DNA from: Palsa-965 sp044448685
GTDB lineage: Bacteria; Bacteroidota; Bacteroidia; Palsa-965
Reading direction: 5' to 3'
Assembly: GCA_044448685.1 (NCBI GenBank)
Contig: JBIOHC010000011.1
Span: forward strand, 1 to 64,000
DNA: 64,000 nucleotides
The position numbers and the translations under genes are program-made. Positions 33,263 to 42,010 of the stretch are shown here, piece after piece (the stretch's first letter is position 1; each line of letters starts with the position of its first letter). The notes under the pieces are model-generated. The model searched no databases. It was not told where the DNA came from and was given only the letters and a program-made list of their open reading frames with translations.

Positions 33263-34582
33263 ATGCAGCTGAAAAAGAAATACCTTATACTCCTTCTTCT
33301 TCTGGCATCAGCCCGTCTCGTATGGGCCGGCGGAGGTGATACCCTGCAAGGTAAAAAAGGGTTGGAACTGCCTTCAATAGGAGCCGGTTTCGGGATGATG
33401 AGCTATTATGGAAGTACAGGTGATCCCGCCCTCGTACATGCCGGTCAGCTTGCCGGAGTAAGGACTGCCTATCATTTCACTGCCGAAGAACGATTGAGTA
33501 AATTCATGGCCATCGGTCTGAATGCTACCTTCGGTCATTTGGCCGGAAATGACAGGACTTTATCCGATAACCGGAATTTTGAAACAAAGATTTCCCAGTA
33601 TGGCCTGGATATAGTATTTCCCTTCGATAATGGTATTATTATGAAAAAGGGAGCCATGATGGTGCCCTATCTCAGCCTCGGACTCGGTATGCTTTCTTAC
33701 CGCCCTTACTGCGATTCACTCGACAGCAAAGGTCATCCCTATTATTACTGGAATGATGGCAGTATACGAAACCTGCCCCAGGGTACACCTGGAGCGACTA
33801 TTGAAACACGTACCTATAATTATTCAATTCCCCTTTCCGGCCCTAAATCAGCTCTGTCTATTCCCTTCGGTTTTGGATTCCGGATTATTATGACTGAGCA
33901 CCTCAGCAGCAGGGTCAACTGTGCCTATAATTATGTACTGGCAAAAGATGTGGACGGAAATCAGGGAGCTAAAAGCAACGACCGGTATATGTATATCAAT
34001 GTGTCTCTTCACTATCATTTCGGAAAAACGAAAGAAGAAGCGGATAACAACAAGAACTATGAAAAGGTAGACTGGACCGAAATTGAAAATATGGATTCAG
34101 ACGGTGATGGAGTGAAGGATTCGGACGACCGCTGTCCGGGCACACCAAAAGGAGTGGCTGTGGATGAACATGGATGCCCCCTTGATTCAGACGGAGATGG
34201 AGTACCCGATTACCTCGATCTGGAACCCAATACCAAGAAAGGTGCTAAAGTGGATGAACACGGGGTGAAACTGGATTTCAAAAAAATTGCCGAGCACCAG
34301 AAACTTCTGGCTCATTATGACTCTATCTATGCAGCCCGCAGCAGGGCTTTCAACAATGCTCCAAGCAGGGAAGCTGCTGAGAAGATAGAACAGGGATTCG
34401 GGCAAACAAACAATGCGCCCAAGAAACAAATGCCGGCTGATTTCCGTGAACTGGATAAGAACTTTGATGGTATCATCTCCGCATCGGAAGTGACAAGTGC
34501 CATCGATGGATTCTTCAGTGGTGAGAATTCACTTACCGTTGATAAGATCAATAAGCTTATCGATTTCTTTTTTGAACAGTAA
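33263..34582 (+). CDS. Outer-membrane barrel with calcium-binding TSP3/EF-hand-like repeats
   Basis: This is a 439-residue protein with a signal peptide (about 1-22, ending VWA). Residues 25-260 are an outer-membrane-barrel-like sequence (GIGLNATFG-type strands such as AIGLNATFGHLAGNDR, SLGLGMLSYRPY and YMYINVSLHYHFGKTK). Residues about 275-330 carry thrombospondin-3-type Asp-rich repeats (DSDGDGVKDSDDRCPGTPKG, DSDGDGVPDYLD). Near the C-terminus is an EF-hand-like loop (DKNFDGIISASEV). The layout recalls OmpA-type proteins with the peptidoglycan domain replaced by a helical periplasmic tail. It is followed 7 nt later by a TPR-phosphatase gene, so the two are surely co-transcribed. Confidence 0.8.
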   Translation: MQLKKKYLILLLLLASARLVWAGGGDTLQGKKGLELPSIGAGFGMMSYYGSTGDPALVHAGQLAGVRTAYHFTAEERLSKFMAIGLNATFGHLAGNDRTLSDNRNFETKISQYGLDIVFPFDNGIIMKKGAMMVPYLSLGLGMLSYRPYCDSLDSKGHPYYYWNDGSIRNLPQGTPGATIETRTYNYSIPLSGPKSALSIPFGFGFRIIMTEHLSSRVNCAYNYVLAKDVDGNQGAKSNDRYMYINVSLHYHFGKTKEEADNNKNYEKVDWTEIENMDSDGDGVKDSDDRCPGTPKGVAVDEHGCPLDSDGDGVPDYLDLEPNTKKGAKVDEHGVKLDFKKIAEHQKLLAHYDSIYAARSRAFNNAPSREAAEKIEQGFGQTNNAPKKQMPADFRELDKNFDGIISASEVTSAIDGFFSGENSLTVDKINKLIDFFFEQ

Positions 34583-34589
34583 AGGGCTT

Positions 34590-36671
34590 ATGAAACACGT
34601 GCTTGCCGGGATCCGCTTTCTGTTCCTTTTTTGTTTTTCTTCAGAAGCCCTGCCGGCTTCGAATCCACACCCGAAAAGTGATTCACTCCTTGCCCTGATT
34701 AAAAAGGATCCCGACGGTGTTCCAAAACTCCGGCATCAACGGGAGCTCGCCCTCGAATATGCCGATCAGTATTCCTATAACCAGGCCTTGTCCTGGGCCG
34801 ATTCAGCTGTTACAACAGCCGATGCCCTGTTGAAGATTGCTGGTGATAAAAAGACTAAACAGGAAATCGGGAAGGAACAGACCCTTGCTTATCTGGAATA
34901 CGGAGCTATTTATTATGATCATGGGAATTTTCCGGAAGCCCAGAAGAAATACCTGAGCGCCCTGGAACGCGCCGAAAAGTCAGGTGATAAGAAAACCCAG
35001 AGCGCTGCTTTTAACAGTTTGGGAAATGTATATGATGCTCAGGCAGATTTCATACAGGCACTGAAGAATTATAGCCTGGCTCTGGATCTTTCCGCATCCC
35101 TCTCTGACTCCGTAGCCATGGCCCGTTGCAACAATAACATAGGCAATGTATATGCCGAACAGGGTCAGTTTGATAAGGCCTTGCCTCATTATTTCTTTTC
35201 TCTGGGTGTGAAGGCCCGCCTGGGCGACAAACTCGGCATGGCTATGAGCTACAATAATATTGCCGGGGTCTACACCGAAAAAAAGATGTATGCTGAAGCT
35301 CTGGAGACATACCTTACCTGTATGAAACTGAGAGAGGAAATAGGTGACCGTCCCGGCCTGGCCTCTACCTACGGCAATATAGGGGAACTTCTTACCAGGC
35401 AAAAGAAATATAAAGAGGCCGAACATTACGTGATACTCGAAGAACAACTTTGCCGTGAAACGGGTTTCCGGGAAGATTTGTCTATGGCCTATTTCAGACA
35501 TATGTTCCTGGACAGCGCGAAAGGTGATTTCAAAGCAGCCTTCCAGCATAACAAACTGTATATTTCTCTGCGAGACAGCCTGAACAATGAGGAAAGCAGG
35601 AAAAAGACTTTTCAAAGTCAGGTGACATATGAGTTTGAGAAAAAAGAAGCTGTGCAGCAGGCCGAGCATAAAAAAGAACTGGAAACACAGCAACAGGTGG
35701 CGGAAGAGAAAAGTCATAAACAAAGGGTTGTTCTGGTTATGGTTGGTATCGGCCTTGGCCTTGTATTGGTGTTTTCCGGTTTTATTCTGAGGTCCTTACG
35801 CATCACCCGAAAACAAAAAAGGATTATCGAAACCCAGAAAACCCTGGTTGAAAAACAAAAACAGGAAGTGGAACATCAGAAAATCCTGGTAGAAGAACAC
35901 CAGAAAGAAATGATCGATTCCATTACCTATGCCCGGCGACTGCAACAGGCTATCCTGCCTGCCCATAAGGAAATAAAGCAATACCTGAAGGATTATTTTA
36001 TTTTTTACAAACCCAAGGATATAGTAGCCGGTGATTTTTACTGGTTTCATGTATCTCCTGTCGGTAACAGAATTTTTCTGGCTGCAGCCGACAGTACCGG
36101 GCATGGAGTTCCCGGCGCAATGGTTTCCGTAGTTTGCAGCAATGCCCTGAACAGAGCAGTGAATGAGTTTAATCTCCTGGATACAGGACGTATACTGGAT
36201 AAGACAAGAGAGCTGGTACTTGAAACCTTTGCCAAAAGCGGTGAAGAGATCAAAGATGGAATGGATATCTCCTTACTTTGCCTGAAAACGGATCAGAGCC
36301 TGCAAACTGTCACAGGAGCTGAATGGAGCGGGGCCAATAACCCCTTATGGTATATGGAAGGGGAGGTGATGCATGAAATAAAGCCGGATAAACAAGCTAT
36401 CGGGAAAACAGAAAATCCTGCGCCTTTCACCACCCATACGGTTGATTGCAACACAGAAACTCATTTCTATTTGCTTACCGATGGATATTCAGATCAGTTC
36501 GGAGGAGAAAAAGGGAAGAAATTCAAATACAAACAGCTTCAGGCCAAACTGAAAAGCATTTATTCCAAATCTCCTGCCGATCAGGAATCAGAACTTGCCG
36601 GAACACTGGATCAATGGAAAGGAAACCTGGAACAGGTTGATGACATAACAATTATTGGTATACGCGTATAG
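34590..36671 (+). CDS. Membrane TPR / SpoIIE-type PP2C phosphatase
   Basis: ATG 34590 (693 aa) starts the signal sequence (1-21); earlier ATGs lie inside the barrel gene. Seven to eight TPRs fill residues 30-330 (for example NFPEAQKKYLSALERAEKSG), followed by a charged coiled coil, one membrane helix (about 382-402; VVLVMVGIGLGLVLVFSGFI), a second coiled coil with repeated KQKQEVEHQKILVEEHQKE, and a SpoIIE/PP2C domain (about 450-693). Key motifs are YKPKDIVAGDFYWF, AAADSTGHGVPGAMVS, KDGMDISLLC, WSGANNPLWY, LLTDGYSDQFGGEKGKKF and QVDDITIIGI. It has DSTGHG where the other two have DCTGHG. Its phosphatase probably acts in the cytoplasm on a STAS-type partner, with TPRs sensing the periplasm. Confidence 0.87.
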   Translation: MKHVLAGIRFLFLFCFSSEALPASNPHPKSDSLLALIKKDPDGVPKLRHQRELALEYADQYSYNQALSWADSAVTTADALLKIAGDKKTKQEIGKEQTLAYLEYGAIYYDHGNFPEAQKKYLSALERAEKSGDKKTQSAAFNSLGNVYDAQADFIQALKNYSLALDLSASLSDSVAMARCNNNIGNVYAEQGQFDKALPHYFFSLGVKARLGDKLGMAMSYNNIAGVYTEKKMYAEALETYLTCMKLREEIGDRPGLASTYGNIGELLTRQKKYKEAEHYVILEEQLCRETGFREDLSMAYFRHMFLDSAKGDFKAAFQHNKLYISLRDSLNNEESRKKTFQSQVTYEFEKKEAVQQAEHKKELETQQQVAEEKSHKQRVVLVMVGIGLGLVLVFSGFILRSLRITRKQKRIIETQKTLVEKQKQEVEHQKILVEEHQKEMIDSITYARRLQQAILPAHKEIKQYLKDYFIFYKPKDIVAGDFYWFHVSPVGNRIFLAAADSTGHGVPGAMVSVVCSNALNRAVNEFNLLDTGRILDKTRELVLETFAKSGEEIKDGMDISLLCLKTDQSLQTVTGAEWSGANNPLWYMEGEVMHEIKPDKQAIGKTENPAPFTTHTVDCNTETHFYLLTDGYSDQFGGEKGKKFKYKQLQAKLKSIYSKSPADQESELAGTLDQWKGNLEQVDDITIIGIRV

Positions 36672-36673
36672 AT

Positions 36674-36910
36674 CTATTTGATCTCAAACGATTCCACAAC
36701 TTCCATAATCTCTTCTTTGCTCATTTCCTTTGCACCTTTGACGGCAAAGGCAGTCTGTACAGTAACCCATCCCTTACCGGTGAGCTGTACTTTCATATGC
36801 TCTTTTGAACCATAAAAATGCTTGAGGCGGGCTCCGATTTTTTTATTCTTTTTACGGGCCACATGGAGTATATCCAGGATATTGCCCAGATAGTCTGTTG
36901 TTTCTTTCAT
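36674..36910 (-). CDS. Small hypothetical protein
   Basis: This is a 78-residue basic protein: a helix at the N-terminus (LGNILDILHVARKKNKKIGA), strand-like KVQLTGKGWVTVQTAFAV and a C-terminal helix (MSKEEIMEVVESFEIK). It has no signal peptide. It ends 2 nt from the phosphatase stop on the other strand and is followed upstream by the gene at 36927 (16 nt apart), so the two are likely co-transcribed. The function is unknown. Confidence 0.6.
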   Translation of the reverse strand: MKETTDYLGNILDILHVARKKNKKIGARLKHFYGSKEHMKVQLTGKGWVTVQTAFAVKGAKEMSKEEIMEVVESFEIK

Positions 36911-36926
36911 TTCGGACGCAAGATAG

Positions 36927-37220
36927 TCAAATCCTGATTTCCAGGATACGACGGAGAGGAATACTCATTCCTGTCTTTAACAGGATAAAATGCTCTGTTA
37001 CTGCCCAAATGGTTGTTTCTACCTGTTTGGAGCCCTGAGCATCTTCAAAAATGATCTTCACCTTCCCTTTGTAATTATTTCCAAGCAACATCGCTTTTTC
37101 GGCAGCGGCCCGGCGACCGGCAATGGCTTCTGCACTTGTCAATACCTCTGACGATGGAAATTCCATAGAGGCTATCAAATTCTTCTCTACAACGGCCGGG
37201 TTGGTTAGGGATGCTTGCAT
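36927..37220 (-). CDS. Small conserved Bacteroidota protein of unknown function
   Basis: This 97-residue protein has an N-terminal helix (TSAEAIAGRRAAAEKAMLLG) followed by a compact beta domain (YKGKVKIIFEDAQGSKQVET, TIWAVTEHFILLKTGMSIPL, RRILEIRI). The VKIIFED.EG.K.VETTIWA.T....LK....IP..RI pattern is familiar from small proteins in many Bacteroidota genomes, but no activity is known to me. It is soluble and cytoplasmic. It precedes the 78-residue gene in a small operon. Confidence 0.7.
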   Translation of the reverse strand: MQASLTNPAVVEKNLIASMEFPSSEVLTSAEAIAGRRAAAEKAMLLGNNYKGKVKIIFEDAQGSKQVETTIWAVTEHFILLKTGMSIPLRRILEIRI

Positions 37221-37285
37221 ACGTGTGGATTTGGGATGAGGTCGGTATACGGACGCAACGATCCAATGGTTTCATATATCTTTCA

Positions 37286-37293
37286 TAATTTTG
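37286..37293 (+). promoter_or_regulatory. Promoter -7 element of the DUF4349 gene
   Basis: TAATTTTG is an exact -7 match, 80 nt before ATG 37374. No clear -33 box is seen. Confidence 0.4.
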
Positions 37294-37373
37294 GCAGACA
37301 TTCGTCCATTCTTGTACGGAACGGCCCTGTTCTTTCTGGATAATAATCCTCACCTTAGCCTAAATTCTCATTC

Positions 37374-38270
37374 ATGAAAAACAGAATCCTTAAAATCAGC
37401 CTCTGGTTTATTGCCGGATTTGTCCTGATGTTTCTCTTCCGTCTTGCTTACAGCTTTTCGGAAAAAAACACCTATGATGAGGAAGATGGCATGTTCAGCA
37501 GTTTCGGTGAAGCCGATATGGCCCGGAAAAATTATGCCAGTGACAGCTATAAGTTCAGAAAAGAAGGATATCAGGCAAATGAAAAATCCGGCCCTTCCAA
37601 GCTTGAAATAAGCACCAGCCAGAAATATGAGAAAACAGCAACCCTGAGAGCCAAAACGGAAAAGTTTGAAGAGGATGAAAAAGGCCTGAGAAAGGAAATC
37701 AAGGCATTCAATGCCATTGTCCAGTATGAAGGAGATATGGGGCAAAAAGGACACCGTGGCCTGAGTCTGCTGATCGGGATAAAGCCCGAAAAATTCGATT
37801 CTTTTTTTGTTGCCTTGAAAAAAGTCGGCGTCAATAAACAGGCGGATATCTCAAAGGTTGATAAAACGAATGAGTACCGCAATCTGAACGCCAAGAAAAA
37901 CTCCCTCGAAAAAACCAGGGAATCACTCATACAAATTAAAAAACAAAGCGGAAAGATCGAGGAATATGTAAACCTGGAAAACAGGATTCTCGAGATAGAA
38001 CAGGAACTTCAGGAGCTGGGGGTACAACTTGGCGATTTTGATGAGGAAAATGAATTCTGTACCATACGTTTCGCCCTTACCGAAGTCCAGCCCCCTGTAA
38101 AAATGAGTATTCTGCACCGGTTTAAAGTGGCGTTGGAATGGGCCCTGACCTGGTATTTCAGAATGGCTATGACTGTACTGGTCATCTTTATTGCCAGTTT
38201 CTTACTGGTCCTGATCATCGATAAAACAAAACTGCTCCAGGCTATCATCAAAAAATCAGGACAGCCCTGA
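37374..38270 (+). CDS. DUF4349 membrane protein
   Basis: This 298-residue protein has a membrane segment near each end (about 7-27, ILKISLWFIAGFVLMFLF; about 256-282, WYFRMAMTVLVIFIASFLLV). Between them is the DUF4349 core with a beta strand region (LSLLIGIKPEKFDSFFVALK) and a long coiled coil (EYRNLNAKKNSLEKTRESLI, LENRILEIEQELQELG), ending in FCTIRFALTE. DUF4349 proteins are common in Bacteroidota and are thought to be envelope-anchored coiled-coil proteins; their job is not established. It stands alone between promoters. Confidence 0.83.
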   Translation: MKNRILKISLWFIAGFVLMFLFRLAYSFSEKNTYDEEDGMFSSFGEADMARKNYASDSYKFRKEGYQANEKSGPSKLEISTSQKYEKTATLRAKTEKFEEDEKGLRKEIKAFNAIVQYEGDMGQKGHRGLSLLIGIKPEKFDSFFVALKKVGVNKQADISKVDKTNEYRNLNAKKNSLEKTRESLIQIKKQSGKIEEYVNLENRILEIEQELQELGVQLGDFDEENEFCTIRFALTEVQPPVKMSILHRFKVALEWALTWYFRMAMTVLVIFIASFLLVLIIDKTKLLQAIIKKSGQP

Positions 38271-38348
38271 TAGAGGACGGCCTTCCAGGTTTTGTTATTC
38301 CGGAAAATTATCATATCTTAACTCTTTCAATCCATCTTTACTTACTAA

Positions 38349-38358
38349 CGTACGTACG
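38349..38358. repeat. Perfect palindrome upstream of the lysozyme gene
   Basis: CGTACGTACG is a perfect 10-nt palindrome 13 nt before the -33 element of the lysozyme promoter. It is a candidate operator, or a chance alternating repeat. Confidence 0.4.
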
Positions 38359-38371
38359 CGGCAGGCGACTC

Positions 38372-38401
38372 CTTGTTAACTGAGCTGTGAAAACTAAATT
38401 G
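38372..38401 (+). promoter_or_regulatory. Possible promoter of the lysozyme gene
   Basis: CTTG (38372-38375), 19-nt spacer, TAAATTG (38395-38401), an imperfect match one base short of TAnnTTTG. It lies 2 nt before ATG 38404, so a leaderless transcript would result if real. Confidence 0.35.
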
Positions 38402-38403
38402 TC

Positions 38404-39780
38404 ATGAAAAAACAATTACGCTTTCTCATTCTGTTCATTTTAACGGGTGTATCGGCTCAGGCTCAGGAATGCCTCAGCTCCGGCTTCTGTTCAAATTTCA
38501 CAAACCAGTATCCGCTTTCTACCTTCTCAACTACAGCTTCGTCATGGACTGCTGTAAGTGCCTATATGAATGCAGGCAACTGGACCCTGTTCAATGTTAC
38601 CTCCGGTAATGTTTATGAGTGGAGTTATTGCGAAGCCTATGGCGGAGTGTCCACCAACTGGGATCCTCAGCTTACCCTGATCAACAATACTTCGGGAGCC
38701 AATATCTGCTTCAGCGATAATAATTGCGGAACTACCGGCAAAGGCCCTTATATAAGCTGGACAGCCACCTACACAGGGGTGGTCAAGGTATTGACCAGCC
38801 AGGCAAACTGCATGAGTAATACAAGTTCGCCCTATGCCACACTTGTATGGCGTCAGGCCAACGGAGGTGCCAGCACAGCCATTCTGGGCGTAGATGTATC
38901 ACATTACGATGGAGTCATTAACTGGCCACAGGTTAAAGCCATGCCCAAATTGTTCGCCTGGGCCAAATCAACAGAAGGCACCACTTATACCGATGCTGAA
39001 TATGCTTCTAATTATACAAACGGAACAGCAGCAGGTGTGGCTATGGGTGCTTACCATTTCGCTCATCCCGAAACAAACGGTGCTGTTGCCGAAGCCAACT
39101 TCTTCCTGAGTGTTGCCGGACCCAATATCAAAGTATGTAACCTGCCTCCGGCTCTGGACCTCGAAGATCCCCCAAGTGGACCATCACTGGTATCATCCAT
39201 GACAAGCGCGGCTCTTACCACCTGGGTTCAGGACTGGATGACAACGGTCAAAAATTCTACAGGCATTACACCTGTTCTGTATACAAGCGGATCTATTGCA
39301 TCCTATCTGGGCAGTTCTGTGAATGTTTATCCTTTATGGATTGCCGATCCGGATGGTAGTTCTTCTGCACCACCGGCCAATATAGGAGTATGGACCAATT
39401 GGGCCTTTAAACAGTATTCCTGGACAGGTGCAGTTAATGGTATTACAGGCAATGTGGATCTGAATGTATTCAACGGCACGATGACTGCTTTCAATACACT
39501 CCTGGGGTGTGCTACCGGAATAGAAGAACACAGCAATATTGCCGGATTGTATCTTTATCCAAATCCGGCCAATACCTATATCCAGGTTTCCAATCCGGAC
39601 TTCAGGCCCGGGGAAACAGAAACCATTTCTATATTTAATATGCAGGGACAATTGCTTGTTCATCAAGTGCGGCAGGAAGGCCTGACAGAAATCAGTATCT
39701 CCGGTTTCCCTCCCGGAATCTATATCCTTGTCATGAACTCCGGTAAGGATGTGACTGCAAAGAAGTTCGTAAAAGAATAA
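38404..39780 (+). CDS. T9SS-exported GH25 lysozyme
   Basis: This 458-residue protein has a signal peptide (1-21, ending AQAQ). Residues 22-155 form a beta domain with cysteine pairs. Residues about 160-365 are a GH25 muramidase: ILGVDVSHYDGVINW (D164), AWAKSTEGTTYTDAEY, MGAYHFAHPE, PPALDLEDP (D252/E254), PVLYTSGSIASYLG and WAFKQYSWTG with the final D of GNVDLNVFNG. A T9SS sorting domain follows (LYLYPNPANTYIQVSNPDFR). GH25 enzymes cut the MurNAc-GlcNAc bond of peptidoglycan. Export by T9SS sends this enzyme outside the cell, so rival bacteria or shed wall material are likelier targets than its own wall. Confidence 0.93.
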   Translation: MKKQLRFLILFILTGVSAQAQECLSSGFCSNFTNQYPLSTFSTTASSWTAVSAYMNAGNWTLFNVTSGNVYEWSYCEAYGGVSTNWDPQLTLINNTSGANICFSDNNCGTTGKGPYISWTATYTGVVKVLTSQANCMSNTSSPYATLVWRQANGGASTAILGVDVSHYDGVINWPQVKAMPKLFAWAKSTEGTTYTDAEYASNYTNGTAAGVAMGAYHFAHPETNGAVAEANFFLSVAGPNIKVCNLPPALDLEDPPSGPSLVSSMTSAALTTWVQDWMTTVKNSTGITPVLYTSGSIASYLGSSVNVYPLWIADPDGSSSAPPANIGVWTNWAFKQYSWTGAVNGITGNVDLNVFNGTMTAFNTLLGCATGIEEHSNIAGLYLYPNPANTYIQVSNPDFRPGETETISIFNMQGQLLVHQVRQEGLTEISISGFPPGIYILVMNSGKDVTAKKFVKE

Positions 39781-39817
39781 GGCCTGAAAGCCCGGTATCT
39801 GTGCATGTCGAAAGTCA

Positions 39818-39848
39818 TTTGACAGCCATCTTCCCTTCATTACCTTGC
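39818..39848 (+). promoter_or_regulatory. Promoter of the VTT-domain gene
   Basis: TTTG (39818-39821), 19-nt spacer, TACCTTGC (39841-39848), close to TAnnTTTG. The leader is about 25 nt before ATG 39879. Confidence 0.6.
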
Positions 39849-39878
39849 AGTATCTTCTGCTGATGGGAGGTCTGGATT

Positions 39879-40484
39879 ATGTTCGAGGATTATCTCTTGG
39901 TATTATTGGGTTCTATGGCAGTTGATATCGTACCGGTACCACTACCACCTGCTTTTACGGTTATGATTTTCCTTCAAATCAGGTATAATCTTGATATAGG
40001 ATTAGTTATTGCCTGTGGAGTTACCGGGTCCATTCTGGGCCGTTACCTGCTCACCCTCTATATTCCCAAAATGGCAGGGATGCTGTTCAAGCCCGAGAAG
40101 AATGAGGATATGCGATTCCTCGGCGGTAAACTCAAACAGAATGTTTGGAGAACCCAGCTTTCTATTCTGGCTTATTCACTCATGCCCTTGCCAACCACTC
40201 CATTATTCCTGGCCAGTGGTATGGCCAGGATAAAACCCTTGCTGATTATTCCCGCTTTTACAGTAGGCAAGGTCATCAGCGATACCCTGGCTGTACTCCT
40301 GGGTAAGTATGCGACGGAAAATACACAGAGCCTGCTGAACGGACTGGTGACCTGGAAATCCATATCCGGTTTTGCAGTGGGCCTGCTCCTCGTGTTTATA
40401 CTCCTGTTCATTGACTGGCGTAAACTCATTCAACAGAAAAAACTGAGTCTGAAATTCAACATCTGGGCTATGAGTAAAGTATAA
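39879..40484 (+). CDS. VTT/DedA-like membrane protein
   Basis: This 201-residue protein has four or five hydrophobic segments. It shows VTT/DedA-like features: a re-entrant-type VDIVPVPLPPAFTVMIFLQI, the GSILGRYLL helix (a variant of the G..LG....Y motif), SLMPLPTTPLFLASGMARI and a C-terminal membrane helix. DedA-family proteins flip lipid carriers such as undecaprenyl phosphate or phosphatidylethanolamine. The usual family motif F.R..P..R is replaced by YSLMPLPTTP, so it belongs to a divergent VTT group. The exact substrate is unknown. Confidence 0.72.
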   Translation: MFEDYLLVLLGSMAVDIVPVPLPPAFTVMIFLQIRYNLDIGLVIACGVTGSILGRYLLTLYIPKMAGMLFKPEKNEDMRFLGGKLKQNVWRTQLSILAYSLMPLPTTPLFLASGMARIKPLLIIPAFTVGKVISDTLAVLLGKYATENTQSLLNGLVTWKSISGFAVGLLLVFILLFIDWRKLIQQKKLSLKFNIWAMSKV

Positions 40485-40578
40485 CCCCCTCTTATACGGT
40501 AGCTATCACCCCTGGCAGTGATGCCTATCATTTAAAAAACCGCCTTTCTGTCGTTACTTTATAGTAAATAAAGTTCCC

Positions 40579-41910
40579 ATGAAAGCAACCCGGAATAAAG
40601 CAGAAACCGGCATGGATCAGTTTATTGCCGGCTTATCCACCCCATTGAACAATACGGATGATCTGGATCCTTTGCTTGAGTATATAGATGATGCACGCTT
40701 TGTATTGCTTGGCGAATCCTCTCATGGCACGCATGAATATTATACCTGGAGAGCGAAATTAACCCGCCGTCTCATTCTCGAAAAAGGATTTTCCCTGGTT
40801 GCTGTTGATGGTGATTCGGCAGATTGCTACCTACTGAACCGCTATGTGAAAAATTATCCGGATTCTGGCTCAAGTGCAGTGGAAGTATTGCAAGGCTTTC
40901 GGCATTGGCCAGCATGGATGTGGGCCAACTGGGAAATGGCAGCCTTTGCTGAGTGGATGAAAAAACATAATGCTTACCGGAATGCTGATAAACGTGTTGG
41001 GTTCTATGGACTGGATGTGTACAGTCTATGGGAATCCCTGGAAGTGATCAGAGCCTGGCTAAAGCAGCATGACCCGAAAAGCCTGGAAAAAACACTGAAA
41101 GCAATGCAGTGTTTTGAACCCTATCACTCCGACTCCTGTTTTGCCTATGGCCATACAACGCGGGTGGTACCCGACCGCTTTGAACAGGAAATCCTGAATA
41201 TACTGATGGAGAAAAGAACGAACAATATCCGGTATTATTCCGATCATGAAAACATGTTCAGCACAGAACAGCAAGCCTGGATCGATGCCAATGCCGAACG
41301 CTATTATAGAGCCATGCTGAGAGGAGGACATCAGAGCTGGAATATCCGCGACAAACAAATGGTTGCCAGCCTGAACCGCCTGATGGATTTTCACGGAAGC
41401 AATTCCAAAGTCGTCATCTGGGCACACAATGCACATATAGGCGATGCAAGGGCCACCGATATGTTCAGGGAAGGCCTGCTTAACTTAGGACAGATGGTAA
41501 CGGATCAGCATGCCCGCGATGGGGTTGTGCTTGTCGGTTTCGGTTCCTATCAGGGAAGTGTCATAACCGGCAAGGGCTGGGGCGATGGGATGGAAAAAGT
41601 GATTGTCCCTCCGGCCCAAACAGGAAGCTGGGAGGAAATGCTGCATAATAGTATCCGCGGAAACAATCAAAATATGCTCCTCCTTCTGCACCAGCAGCAC
41701 AGCCGTGAACGCCTGGGTATGCACCTGGGCCAGCGTTCTGTCGGAGTGGTATATGACCCGGCCTCTGAAAAATTCTCTGACTATGTGCCCGGCATCCTGC
41801 CTATGCGCTATGATGCTTTTATCTTCCTTGACCAGACTAAAGCACTTTATCCTTTGACCATGCAGACTGGCAGCCAAACTGCCCCGGATGATTTTCCCTT
41901 TGGTTTATGA
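40579..41910 (+). CDS. Erythromycin esterase family hydrolase
   Basis: This is a 443-residue protein with no signal peptide. The family signature is strong: LLGESSHGTHEYYTWRAKLT (E46, H49, E53), LVAVDGDSADCYLLNRYVKN, WMWANWEMAAFAEWMKKHN, RVGFYGLDVYSLWESL, KVVIWAHNAHIGDAR and a C-terminal YDAFIFLDQTKALYPL. In most relatives the second motif reads VAVEGD; here D77 replaces the glutamate. Members may open macrolide lactones, but most chromosomal copies have other, unknown ester substrates. Resistance should not be assumed. It is probably a single-gene unit; the next 411 nt are non-coding. Confidence 0.9.
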   Translation: MKATRNKAETGMDQFIAGLSTPLNNTDDLDPLLEYIDDARFVLLGESSHGTHEYYTWRAKLTRRLILEKGFSLVAVDGDSADCYLLNRYVKNYPDSGSSAVEVLQGFRHWPAWMWANWEMAAFAEWMKKHNAYRNADKRVGFYGLDVYSLWESLEVIRAWLKQHDPKSLEKTLKAMQCFEPYHSDSCFAYGHTTRVVPDRFEQEILNILMEKRTNNIRYYSDHENMFSTEQQAWIDANAERYYRAMLRGGHQSWNIRDKQMVASLNRLMDFHGSNSKVVIWAHNAHIGDARATDMFREGLLNLGQMVTDQHARDGVVLVGFGSYQGSVITGKGWGDGMEKVIVPPAQTGSWEEMLHNSIRGNNQNMLLLLHQQHSRERLGMHLGQRSVGVVYDPASEKFSDYVPGILPMRYDAFIFLDQTKALYPLTMQTGSQTAPDDFPFGL

Positions 41911-42010
41911 CAGTATCTGCGGAAAAACAGGAAGTATCCTGCCTCCGGTCATTGTGTTTTTCCCTTGCTGAATGTAATTTTACTTCAACTTAGTTCGGTA
42001 AAGCACCCGG

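Noticed and set aside
40579..41910. Macrolide resistance gene
   Set aside because: Family membership alone does not show resistance; the key motif differs and no mobile context is present.
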